Shown here: piece by piece, positions 1 through 6,001 of the stretch
How positions within the stretch are numbered: the first letter of the stretch is position 1
Layout of the letters: every line of letters begins with the position of its first letter
Assembly: GCA_002691085.1 (NCBI GenBank)
Contig: NZGX01000034.1
Location: forward strand, 4,884-12,155
DNA from: Rhodospirillaceae bacterium
GTDB lineage: Bacteria > Pseudomonadota > Alphaproteobacteria > Rhodospirillales > Rhodospirillaceae
Reading direction: 5' to 3'
DNA: 7,272 nt
Made by a program: the position numbers and the translations under genes
The notes under the pieces: model-generated
What the model saw: the letters and a program-made list of their open reading frames with translations, nothing else
What the model was told of the DNA's origin: nothing
Database searches by the model: none

Positions 1-92
1 TGATAGTTATAAACTACTTTTTGTAATAAAGTATATCGCTAGTAATCACAAGTCTACTAATCATGTAATGTAACTCTTTGGGAATTAAAAAT

Positions 93-1292
93 ATGTCAGG
101 ACCACTAAGTGGTGTTAAAATATTAGAATTAACTGCTGTTGTGCTCGGTCCTTGGGCATGTCAAATGTTAGCAGATATGGGTGCAGACGTAATTAAGATC
201 GAATCTCCCCAAGGTGATAGCAATAGAAATCTAGGTGAAGTTAAAAATAAAAAAGGTATGGCTGCCTTATACCTTACTTGTAACAGAAACAAGAGAAGCC
301 TTGTCTTAGATCTTAAGAAAAAAGATGGACACTCCGCGTTTCTTGAACTTGTAAAGAAAGCCGACGTCGTTATTCATAACAATAGACCTCAAGTTATGCA
401 AAAGCTAAAAATTGATTATGATACTTTAAAAACGATTAATCCTCAGATAATCTTTTGTGGTTCTTATGGGTATAGCAAAGAAGGACCTTATGGAAAAAAG
501 GGTGCATTAGACGACTCGATTCAAGCTGTTTCGGGAATTGCAATGTTGAATAACCTAGTATTGGGTGAACCAAGATATTTACCTACTGTAGTTTGTGATA
601 AAACAACTGCAATGGCTGTCGTCCAAGGAGTAACAGCAGCTCTTTACCACAGAGAAAAAACTGGATTAGGGCAACAAATAGAAGTTCCTATGTTTGAAAC
701 AATGGTTTCTTTTCTGATGGCGGAACATCTTTGGGGATATACTTTCGATCCTCCTATAGGAGAACCTGGTTATACTAGATTAATGAGTTACCACAGAAAA
801 CCATACAAAACGCAAGATGGTTATATAGCCATCCTGCCCTATCTTGATTCTCACTGGGAAATTTTTTGTAACTTATCTAACAGAGGAGATCTGTTAAGAG
901 ATAAGCGTTTTAGTAGCTTATCGCAAAGAGTTAAGAATATAGATGATACTTATAAAGAAACTGCTAAAACCATGTTAAATAAAACCACAAAAGAGTGGCT
1001 TGAAATATTTGAAAATACAAGTGTTCCAACAATTTCAGTAAATGACCTCAAAGATCTAATAAACGATGAACATTTAGAAAGTACAAAGTTTTGGAAAACA
1101 ATTAATCATCCAACTGAGGGAAAATTGAGAACACCAGCATTTCCAATTAATTTTTCAGAAACACCCTTTTCAATCAGGAGACATCAACCCAACCTTGGTG
1201 AGCATTCAATGGAGGTACTTCTTGAAGCGGGTTTAGAGCTAGAAGAAATAGAAAAGATGTTAAAGAGTGGAGCTACAAAATTAGCTGACTAA
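93..1292 (+). CDS. CaiB/BaiF family III CoA-transferase
   Basis: Predicted cytoplasmic family III CoA-transferase of 399 residues, close to the usual size of about 400. Such enzymes move CoA between an acyl-CoA and a free carboxylic acid through an aspartyl-CoA intermediate. Visible family features are the N-terminal GPLSGVKILELT strand, the CoA-site region GADVIKIESPQGD (residues 30-42), NRNKRSLVLDL (64-74), the GPY segment (131-133), and the C-terminal HQPNLGEHS (364-372). An Asp in TVVCDKTTA falls at residue 169, the number of the catalytic Asp of formyl-CoA transferase, and lies where family members carry it. The start at ATG 93 is preferred because family proteins begin just before GPLSG and a GGGA lies 9 nt upstream; an in-frame TTG at 78 would add five residues. 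It stands alone and converges on the COQ9 gene 6 bp away. The substrate is unknown, so no symbol is given. Confidence 0.93.
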   Translation: MSGPLSGVKILELTAVVLGPWACQMLADMGADVIKIESPQGDSNRNLGEVKNKKGMAALYLTCNRNKRSLVLDLKKKDGHSAFLELVKKADVVIHNNRPQVMQKLKIDYDTLKTINPQIIFCGSYGYSKEGPYGKKGALDDSIQAVSGIAMLNNLVLGEPRYLPTVVCDKTTAMAVVQGVTAALYHREKTGLGQQIEVPMFETMVSFLMAEHLWGYTFDPPIGEPGYTRLMSYHRKPYKTQDGYIAILPYLDSHWEIFCNLSNRGDLLRDKRFSSLSQRVKNIDDTYKETAKTMLNKTTKEWLEIFENTSVPTISVNDLKDLINDEHLESTKFWKTINHPTEGKLRTPAFPINFSETPFSIRRHQPNLGEHSMEVLLEAGLELEEIEKMLKSGATKLAD

Positions 1293-1298
1293 ATTAGA

Positions 1299-1934
1299 CT
1301 AGGAAGCTTTCTTAGAAATATTAGTTAAATTTTTTATTATCCTGTGTAATGTTTCATTTATTCTAGTCTTAACTTTTGGTATTTGAAGAACTTCTTCAAC
1401 CCGCCTATCAAGAAACTCCCATGTTTTCTGATCATCCTTAGAATTGTCATCCAACCAAAAAATAAGTGTAGTTGAATAAACCCCAAGAAGGAGTCCACGT
1501 TTAGTATAAAAATTAAAATCAACTGACCTATCACCTGCACTTTTCCAGATCGAATCAGAGGTCTTCATCAAGGAACAAGATAGAAGAGTATCAGAAGACG
1601 GCATTATGAGAATTGGTAATGTCCTTTTTATTGCTACTTTATAACTTTTCCATCTTTCAAGGCGGACTCTGATAATTTTTTTTATTTTTTCTCTTACTTT
1701 TAGTTCTTGAATTTCTACTTTGGATAAATCCTCTAGCATTAATTTTTCTGATATATCAAACCAATATCTTAAAAAATCAGCCCTACCATTTGGAAAAAAA
1801 ACTCTAATTTCATTATTCGTGAAAATGCCTTCTCTGGAATAAGAATCAAAAAAATTTTTGCTCCAACCGTTTAAATTAATATCATCTAGAACATAATAAA
1901 GAAATTTTTGTTTTCTATCCTGATTAATTTTCAC
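1299..1934 (-). CDS. COQ9 family protein (rpsU-divergent family)
   Basis: Predicted COQ9-family protein of 211 residues. In eukaryotes COQ9 is a TetR-fold, lipid-binding protein that supports the COQ7 hydroxylase in ubiquinone synthesis; alphaproteobacterial homologues are presumed to do something similar. The best-conserved block is residues 125-187: SDSIWKSAGD, DFNFYTKR, GVYSTTLIFWLDD, TWEFLDRR and the final LQIPK. The N-terminal part (about 10-60, with GWS and FFPNGRADFL) matches the weaker helical half of the family. There is no signal peptide. The start is a GTG at 1934-1932, supported by AAAGGAAA (core AGGA 8 nt upstream). It lies 35 bp after the def stop codon on the same strand, so the two are probably co-transcribed. 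The bacterial family was first described as divergently transcribed from rpsU; here rpsU is nearby but def lies between. Family assignment is strong; the role in quinone synthesis is inferred. Confidence 0.88.
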   Translation of the reverse strand: MKINQDRKQKFLYYVLDDINLNGWSKNFFDSYSREGIFTNNEIRVFFPNGRADFLRYWFDISEKLMLEDLSKVEIQELKVREKIKKIIRVRLERWKSYKVAIKRTLPILIMPSSDTLLSCSLMKTSDSIWKSAGDRSVDFNFYTKRGLLLGVYSTTLIFWLDDNSKDDQKTWEFLDRRVEEVLQIPKVKTRINETLHRIIKNLTNISKKAS

Positions 1935-1940
1935 AAAATA

Positions 1941-1948
1941 TTTCCTTT
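1941..1948 (-). promoter_or_regulatory. Ribosome binding site of the COQ9-family gene
   Basis: On the minus strand this reads AAAGGAAA, with the AGGA core 8 nt before the GTG at 1934-1932. It supports the GTG as the true start. It lies in the short gap after def, so the downstream gene has its own initiation site rather than relying on translational coupling. Confidence 0.6.
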
Positions 1949-1969
1949 GATATATTCAAACTAAAAAAA

Positions 1970-2491
1970 TTAACTTTCTTCTTTTTCATCAGAAATTGTT
2001 TCAACAAACGAAAGAGTTGATAAATCAACCATTCGCATCGGATAGAGAATACCGTCAAGATGGTCACATTCATGTTGGACAACTCTTGCATGATAACCAC
2101 TTGCATCCCTTTCTCTTAGAGAACCATCTAAATCTTGGTAAGAGTAAGTAATATTTCTCCATCTAGGCACAATTCCAGCAAGACCAGGAACAGAGAGGCA
2201 TGACTCCCAATCCTCATCCATACTTTCAGATTTGGGACGAATAATTGGGTTAATCATCTTTGTTAAAGGAACTTCCTTACCGTTATTTCTTGATTCTGGA
2301 ACAAAAAAAATAACGACCCTTAATGGAAAAAAAACTTGTGGAGCCGCTAAACCAATACCATTAGAGTCTTCCATTGTTTCGATCATATCTTCAAATAATC
2401 TATTAATCTCAACTTCATCGAAATTCGTAATCTCTTGGGCTCTATTTTTTAGTATTTTGGAACCCATTTGAGCTATTTTTAGAACTGCCAT
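1970..2491 (-). CDS. def: Peptide deformylase
   Basis: Peptide deformylase of 173 residues, a metal-dependent hydrolase that removes the formyl group from the initiator methionine of new proteins at the ribosome. All three family motifs are present in order: GIGLAAPQ (residues 45-52), ESCLSVPG (96-103) and QHECDH (139-144). These supply the metal ligands Cys98, His140 and His144 and the catalytic Glu141. The second motif has Ser where many bacterial enzymes have Gly (EGCLS), which is a tolerated variant. The start at ATG 2491 (MAVLKIAQMG) matches the family. The frame stays open upstream to a TTG at 2572, but those 27 extra residues are hydrophobic, not family-like, and overlap a likely promoter. 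No strong Shine-Dalgarno is visible. It is followed 35 bp later by the COQ9-family gene, and is divergent from rpsU. No fmt gene is in view. Confidence 0.97.
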   Translation of the reverse strand: MAVLKIAQMGSKILKNRAQEITNFDEVEINRLFEDMIETMEDSNGIGLAAPQVFFPLRVVIFFVPESRNNGKEVPLTKMINPIIRPKSESMDEDWESCLSVPGLAGIVPRWRNITYSYQDLDGSLRERDASGYHARVVQHECDHLDGILYPMRMVDLSTLSFVETISDEKEES

Positions 2492-2543
2492 ATTTATTAC
2501 TTTTAGAAAAATTAAAAAAATTACTATTTGAGTATAAATACTA

Positions 2544-2572
2544 CATATATTTAGAATATAATGACTAATCAA
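2544..2572 (-). promoter_or_regulatory. Candidate promoter for def and the COQ9-family gene
   Basis: On the minus strand TTGATT (2572-2567) and TATATG (2549-2544) are separated by 17 nt, each matching the sigma-70 consensus at four of six positions. The predicted transcript would start about 45 nt before the def ATG. The region is AT-rich, so matches of this quality arise by chance; this is a candidate only. Confidence 0.3.
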
Positions 2573-2619
2573 TACTTCACAAGCCTAATTTGCTGTGATA
2601 TACCCCCCAGTTTAGTATT

Positions 2620-2648
2620 TTCACTTATGATGATACTTTGTATATATT
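2620..2648 (+). promoter_or_regulatory. Candidate promoter for rpsU
   Basis: TTCACT (2620-2625) and TATATT (2643-2648) are spaced by 17 nt and match the sigma-70 boxes at four and five positions. A start near 2655 would leave a very short leader, with the Shine-Dalgarno close to the 5' end. The AT-rich background makes this tentative. Confidence 0.25.
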
Positions 2649-2656
2649 GGCTTTTT

Positions 2657-2662
2657 AAGGAG
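2657..2662 (+). promoter_or_regulatory. Ribosome binding site of rpsU
   Basis: AAGGAG is the strongest Shine-Dalgarno match in the window. It ends 7 nt before the CTG at 2670 and 2 nt before an out-of-frame ATG at 2665. The next in-frame alternative start, a GTG at 2685, is 22 nt away, too far for this site. Spacing therefore favours CTG. Confidence 0.7.
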
Positions 2663-2669
2663 TAATGTT

Positions 2670-2876
2670 CTGGTTCAGGTAGTTGTGCGAGAAAATAATG
2701 TTGATCAAGCTTTAAAAGCTCTCAAGAAAAAGATGCAAAGAGAAGGCGTTTTTAGGGAAATGAAGCTTAGAAAGTCATATGAGAAGCCTTCAGAAAAAAG
2801 AGCAAGAGAAAAATCTGAAGCCGTCAGAAGAGCTAGAAAGCTTGAGAGAAAGAGAATTGAAAGAGATGGATTCTAA
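2670..2876 (+). CDS. rpsU: 30S ribosomal protein S21 (bS21)
   Basis: Small-subunit ribosomal protein bS21, which sits on the platform near the 3' end of 16S rRNA and helps base pairing between Shine-Dalgarno and anti-Shine-Dalgarno. The body matches the alphaproteobacterial family throughout: RENNVDQALKALKKKMQREG, FREMKLRKSYEKPSEKRARE, then a basic helix of Arg and Lys to the end. The start chosen is CTG 2670, giving a 68-residue protein beginning MVQVVVREN, as in relatives, and 7 nt after AAGGAG. The first conventional in-frame start is GTG 2685, giving 63 residues and losing the conserved VQVVV strand. No ATG is available in frame. It is divergent from def and converges on pntB with 44 bp between stop codons. 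Identity is very secure; the exact start is less so. Confidence 0.95.
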   Translation: MVQVVVRENNVDQALKALKKKMQREGVFREMKLRKSYEKPSEKRAREKSEAVRRARKLERKRIERDGF

Positions 2877-2920
2877 AATCATGCTCCCAAGCAGAGATCA
2901 TTAAGAAAAATAAAGTGTAT

Positions 2921-4309
2921 CTATAATGATTGAACGATATTTTCAGTCATAGACTTTGCATCTCCAAAAAGCATCATTGTGTTTTGTCTAAAAAATAGTT
3001 CATTATCAACCCCAGCATAACCTGCAGACATCCCTCTTTTTACAAAAAGAACAGTCTTGGCTTTCTCAACATCTAAAACAGGCATTCCATAAATTGAACT
3101 ACTAGGGTCTGATTTAGCAACAGGATTAGTTACATCATTAGCACCTATAACGTAGGCTACATCAGCTGTACCAAATTCATTATTTATCTCTTCAAGTTCA
3201 AATACTTCATCATATGGCACATTTGCTTCTGCAAGAAGCACATTCATATGACCAGGCATTCTTCCCGCTACAGGATGAATTGCATAACTTACCTCAACAC
3301 CTTCACTTTTTAATTTATCAGCTAATTCTCTAACTGCATGCTGAGCCTGAGCAACGGCCATTCCATAACCCGGGACTATAATTACTTTTGAAGCATTTGA
3401 CATTATAAATGCAGCATCCTCACCTGCTCCAGAATTAACAGACCTATCACCTTTAACTGATGATGAAACTGTATCTCCATCACCACCAAAGCCACCCAGA
3501 ATTACATTAAAAATTGAGCGGTTCATTCCTTTACACATTATATATGAGAGTATTGCACCAGAAGCGCCTACTAAAGCCCCAACGATAATTAATAATGAAT
3601 TACCCAGTGTAAACCCTATTCCAGCAGCTGCCCAACCCGAATATGAGTTTAACATTGAAACAACAACTGGCATGTCAGCACCACCTATAGGAAGTACTAT
3701 TAAAAAACCTAAAGCAAAACTTAAAAAAGCAATTACAAGAAATAAATTTAAATCTTGTGTCTTACAAAAAAAGAAAACTAAGAAAAATAAAGTAATAAGC
3801 TGTATTAGATTTAGCAAATGTTGCCCTGGGAATACTAGAGGATTACCCGACATAATACCCCTTAGTTTTGCAAAAGCTATTACTGAACCTGAAAAAGTAA
3901 TAGCCCCTATTGCTAAACCTATAGACATTTCAATTAAGCTAGAAATTTTTATTTCGCCTTGAGTACCAATACCATAAGACTCTGGTGATAAGAAAGCAGC
4001 GAAAGCAACTAATACCGCTGCCATTCCTACTAAACTATGAAATGCAGCAACTAATTCAGGAAGTGATGTCATCTCAATTTTTTTTGCTATAACTGTTCCT
4101 ATAAAACCTCCTATAGCAATTGCTATTATAATCCATAAATAATCTTGAACAGCAGGGGAAATAAATGTTGTAACAACAGCTATAGTCATTCCAACCATTC
4201 CTAAGGTATTACCTTGTCTAGATGTTTCAGGAGAGGAGAGGCCCCTTAAGGTTAATATAAAAAATACACCTGAAACAAGATATGCAAAAATAGTAAAGCT
4301 ATCTGACAT
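2921..4309 (-). CDS. pntB: NAD(P) transhydrogenase subunit beta
   Basis: Beta subunit of the proton-translocating transhydrogenase (462 residues, the usual size). With PntAA and PntAB it couples hydride transfer from NADH to NADP+ to inward proton flow across the inner membrane. The first 260 or so residues hold several hydrophobic membrane helices of domain II. The proton-channel residues are recognisable: His91 in AAFHSLVGMAA, and Asp212 and Asn221 in GGADMPVVVSMLNSYSGWAAA. The C-terminal domain III binds NADP(H): PGYGMAVAQAQ (313-323), HPVAGRMPGHMNV (345-357), GANDVTNP (389-396, with Asp392) and the NADP-phosphate-binding Lys424-Arg425. It is the last gene of the operon, 7 bp after pntAB, with a GTAGG ribosome binding site overlapping the pntAB stop. 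No convincing terminator follows before rpsU. All key residues are present. Confidence 0.98.
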   Translation of the reverse strand: MSDSFTIFAYLVSGVFFILTLRGLSSPETSRQGNTLGMVGMTIAVVTTFISPAVQDYLWIIIAIAIGGFIGTVIAKKIEMTSLPELVAAFHSLVGMAAVLVAFAAFLSPESYGIGTQGEIKISSLIEMSIGLAIGAITFSGSVIAFAKLRGIMSGNPLVFPGQHLLNLIQLITLFFLVFFFCKTQDLNLFLVIAFLSFALGFLIVLPIGGADMPVVVSMLNSYSGWAAAGIGFTLGNSLLIIVGALVGASGAILSYIMCKGMNRSIFNVILGGFGGDGDTVSSSVKGDRSVNSGAGEDAAFIMSNASKVIIVPGYGMAVAQAQHAVRELADKLKSEGVEVSYAIHPVAGRMPGHMNVLLAEANVPYDEVFELEEINNEFGTADVAYVIGANDVTNPVAKSDPSSSIYGMPVLDVEKAKTVLFVKRGMSAGYAGVDNELFFRQNTMMLFGDAKSMTENIVQSL

Positions 4310-4315
4310 GGTTTA

Positions 4316-4320
4316 CCTAC
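4316..4320 (-). promoter_or_regulatory. pntB ribosome binding site overlapping the pntAB stop
   Basis: The minus strand reads GTAGG here, 6 nt before the pntB ATG. The central TAG is the pntAB stop codon. Ribosomes finishing pntAB would stop on the pntB Shine-Dalgarno, an arrangement suited to translational coupling. Confidence 0.5.
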
Positions 4321-4658
4321 TTAACTTTCTTTTTAAACATTGCAAGCATCCTCTGGGTAACTATGAATCCACCAAAAATATTAACAGACGCTAATATTAC
4401 TCCGAAAAAACCAAGCATCTTAGATATAGAGAAGCCATTTGGACCAGAAGCAATCAACGCCCCAACAATTATTACAGAAGAGACAGCGTTGGTTACAGCC
4501 ATAAGAGGTGAATGAAGAGCTGGAGTAACACTCCACACAACATAAAAACCAACAAAAATTGCTAAAACAAAGATAGTAAAAAGATACCAAAATTCATTAC
4601 TTGCACTAGCGGACTGAACTAATAGTGTTAGACTTTCTGTTTTTTCAACATTATTCAT
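4317..4658 (-). CDS. pntAB: NAD(P) transhydrogenase subunit alpha, part 2 (membrane)
   Basis: Small membrane subunit (113 residues) of the split-type transhydrogenase, equivalent to the C-terminal membrane part of the fused PntA of E. coli. Three hydrophobic helices are visible at about residues 23-43, 52-71 and 79-100. Conserved family blocks are VVWSVTPALHSPLMAVTNA (40-58) and the end FGGFIVTQRMLAMFKKK (95-111). The role is to complete the domain II proton channel with PntB; it carries no nucleotide site. The gene sits between pntAA (8 bp gap) and pntB (7 bp gap). Its separate existence marks this as the three-subunit form known from Rhodospirillum rubrum and many alphaproteobacteria. The start at ATG 4658 is supported by GTAGG 7 nt upstream. 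Confidence 0.97.
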   Translation of the reverse strand: MNNVEKTESLTLLVQSASASNEFWYLFTIFVLAIFVGFYVVWSVTPALHSPLMAVTNAVSSVIIVGALIASGPNGFSISKMLGFFGVILASVNIFGGFIVTQRMLAMFKKKVK

Positions 4659-4665
4659 TATTAAA

Positions 4666-4670
4666 CCTAC
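4666..4670 (-). promoter_or_regulatory. pntAB ribosome binding site overlapping the pntAA stop
   Basis: The minus strand reads GTAGG, 7 nt before the pntAB ATG, with the TAG being the pntAA stop. The surrounding AAGTAGGT is identical to the pntAB-pntB junction. Confidence 0.5.
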
Positions 4671-5812
4671 TTTTTAAGATTTGTATTTGTAATTGCATTA
4701 TTTCTAGTAACTAAAGTTCCCTTGATAATTTCATCCTCCCAGTTAATTTCTAAGGACTGGTTATCTTTATTAATAATTAAATTTATAAAATTTAATATAT
4801 TCCTTGCAAATAATGAACTTGCATCCCTTGATAATAATGCAGGCATATTAGAATGCCCTATAATTATTACACCATTTTCTGTTGTAATTACTTTGTCTTT
4901 TACTGAACCTTCAACATTTCCACCAGCTTCAACAGCTAAGTCAACTATAACAGAACCAGTTTTCATTCTCTCAACCAATTCCTTAGTAACAAGTGTAGGT
5001 GCATCCCTGCCCGGTATTAGAGCTGTAGTGACAATAATGTCAGATTTAATAACCTCTTTTCTGACTGCTTCTGCTTGCTTATTTTTAAAGTCTTCACTCA
5101 TTTCTCTAGCATATCCGCCATCAGTCTCTGCAGCCTTCATAGCCTCTTCGTCTACTACAATAAATTTACCCCCCAGACTTTCAACTTGCTCCTTAGCCGC
5201 ATATCTTACATCTGTTGCTAAAACAACCGCGCCAAGCCTTTTTGCAGTTGCAATAGCCTGAAGACCAGCAACGCCAGCACCAAAAACAAGAACACGAGCT
5301 GGCGCAATAGTGCCTGCAGCAGTCATCATCATAGGCATTGCACCATTAAATACTGATGAAGCTTCAACTATTGCTTTATATCCAGAGAGATTAGATTGAG
5401 AAGACAAAATATCCATCGATTGCGCACGAGTAATACGAGGCATTAATTCCAATGCGAAGGCTGAGATCCTTTTTTCAGCTAATTTTGATATAACCTTAGG
5501 ATTAGAATATGCTTGTAGATTAGCAATTAATATTACTTCTTCGGCAAATAGGTCAACCTCATCAATATCTGAGGAACAAACGGGACAAGCAACTTTTAAA
5601 ATTACTTTAGCATCTTTTAGCGTATCAGAGACCGTACTTGTTATGTCTGCACCAGATTGAGCATATAATTCATCTGAAAAATTAGATAATTTCCCAGCAT
5701 TCGTCTCCACACATACGGAACAACCCATATTAACTAATTTTTTTACTGTTTCAGGGGTTGCCGCAACTCGTGTTTCCCCTTGCCTAATTTCTCTTAGAAC
5801 TGCTATCTTCAT
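4667..5812 (-). CDS. pntAA: NAD(P) transhydrogenase subunit alpha, part 1 (NAD-binding)
   Basis: Soluble NAD(H)-binding domain I subunit (381 residues, usual for the split form). It binds NADH on the cytoplasmic face and passes hydride to NADP+ held by PntB. Alanine dehydrogenase/PNT N-terminal domain at about 1-140, starting MKIAVLREI and GETRVAATP; the RQD loop PRITRAQSMD gives Arg126, Gln131 and Asp134, one off the R. rubrum numbering. The Rossmann loop GAGVAGLQA is at 178-186, with Asp201 of ATDVR for the adenosine ribose. The mobile loop contains Tyr234 (GGYAREM). The C-terminal tail EIIKGTLVTR (361-370) is family-typical. Unusual points are two CxxC pairs, Cys31/Cys34 and Cys76/Cys79. 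First gene of the pntAA-pntAB-pntB operon. The start at ATG 5812 fits the family, but the ribosome binding site is weak (GGA 7 nt upstream). Confidence 0.98.
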   Translation of the reverse strand: MKIAVLREIRQGETRVAATPETVKKLVNMGCSVCVETNAGKLSNFSDELYAQSGADITSTVSDTLKDAKVILKVACPVCSSDIDEVDLFAEEVILIANLQAYSNPKVISKLAEKRISAFALELMPRITRAQSMDILSSQSNLSGYKAIVEASSVFNGAMPMMMTAAGTIAPARVLVFGAGVAGLQAIATAKRLGAVVLATDVRYAAKEQVESLGGKFIVVDEEAMKAAETDGGYAREMSEDFKNKQAEAVRKEVIKSDIIVTTALIPGRDAPTLVTKELVERMKTGSVIVDLAVEAGGNVEGSVKDKVITTENGVIIIGHSNMPALLSRDASSLFARNILNFINLIINKDNQSLEINWEDEIIKGTLVTRNNAITNTNLKK

Positions 5813-5828
5813 ATATAATCCAAAACAT
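5784..5828 (-). other. Possible short leader ORF overlapping the pntAA start
   Basis: A 14-codon frame begins at ATG 5828-5826, 9 nt after a purine-rich GAGGGGG (5844-5838), and ends at a TAG inside pntAA (5786-5784). The predicted peptide is MFWIIYEDSSSKRN. It is in a different frame from pntAA and covers that gene's start codon. GAGGGGG is a better Shine-Dalgarno than the one in front of pntAA itself. There is no independent evidence that it is translated. Confidence 0.2.
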
Positions 5829-5843
5829 TGATATTTACCCCCT

Positions 5844-5872
5844 CATATGCACTATCAATTACCATTTGTGAA
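5844..5872 (-). promoter_or_regulatory. Weak candidate promoter for the pnt operon
   Basis: On the minus strand TTCACA (5872-5867) lies 17 nt before CATATG (5849-5844). The -35 box matches the consensus at five positions but the -10 box at only three. It would put the transcript start about 25 nt before the pntAA ATG. Offered only as the best pair seen in this intergenic region. Confidence 0.2.
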
Positions 5873-5907
5873 GAGCGCAGTAATAATAATTTAAAGAAAA
5901 TAATAAA

Positions 5908-5939
5908 ATATTGTAGTTGTCATTGCGATATTGTAGTTG
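5908..5939. repeat. 12-bp direct repeat in the pntAA-gltB intergenic region
   Basis: ATATTGTAGTTG occurs perfectly at 5908-5919 and again at 5928-5939, with an 8-nt spacer and a 20-bp period, close to two helical turns. It sits about midway between the divergent pntAA and gltB starts, so a regulator bound here could affect either gene. It might equally be a small tandem duplication that has decayed. Confidence 0.6.
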
Positions 5940-5960
5940 ATTAAGCAAAATAAAACAGAT

Positions 5961-6001
5961 TTGAGTTTTATTACGTATAAAGGTTATTAAATAATTATAC
6001 T
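5961..6001 (+). promoter_or_regulatory. Candidate gltB promoter region
   Basis: Two overlapping possibilities exist. TTGAGT (5961-5966) is followed after 18 nt by TATTAA (5985-5990). Alternatively TATACT (5996-6001), a five-of-six match to the -10 box, would start transcription about 20 nt before the gltB ATG but lacks a good -35 box. The AT-rich sequence limits confidence. Confidence 0.25.

Noticed and set aside
78..92. TTG 78 as start of the CoA-transferase
   Set aside because: It adds only GIKN-type residues before the family-typical MSGPLSG, and ATG 93 has a GGGA at suitable spacing.
1..92. Left-edge sequence as the end of another gene, a tRNA or a promoter
   Set aside because: Stops occur in the frames read, no cloverleaf is apparent, and no well-spaced promoter boxes were found.
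1299..1315. Hairpin between the CoA-transferase and COQ9-family gene (CTAGGAA / TTCTTAG, 3-nt loop) as a bidirectional terminator
   Set aside because: Seven pairs including one G-U, mostly A-T, overlapping the COQ9-family stop, and without an immediate T tract on the plus strand. Too weak to call.
1970..2572. Longer def frame starting at TTG 2572 with a hydrophobic N-terminal extension
   Set aside because: The 27 extra residues do not resemble deformylases or a clean signal peptide, they overlap a likely promoter, and the protein from ATG 2491 matches the family start.
2881..2930. Inverted repeats between rpsU and pntB (TGCT/AGCA with a 4-nt loop, and ATCATTA/TAATGAT with a 20-nt loop) as terminators
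   Set aside because: The first stem has only four pairs and no T tract; the second is AT-only apart from one pair and has a long loop.
3672..3962. 96-codon plus-strand frame opposite pntB
   Set aside because: It is antisense to the conserved membrane region of pntB and looks like a shadow frame.
4722..5261. 179-codon plus-strand frame opposite pntAA
   Set aside because: It lies entirely within pntAA on the other strand, shows no family features, and pntAA is unambiguous.
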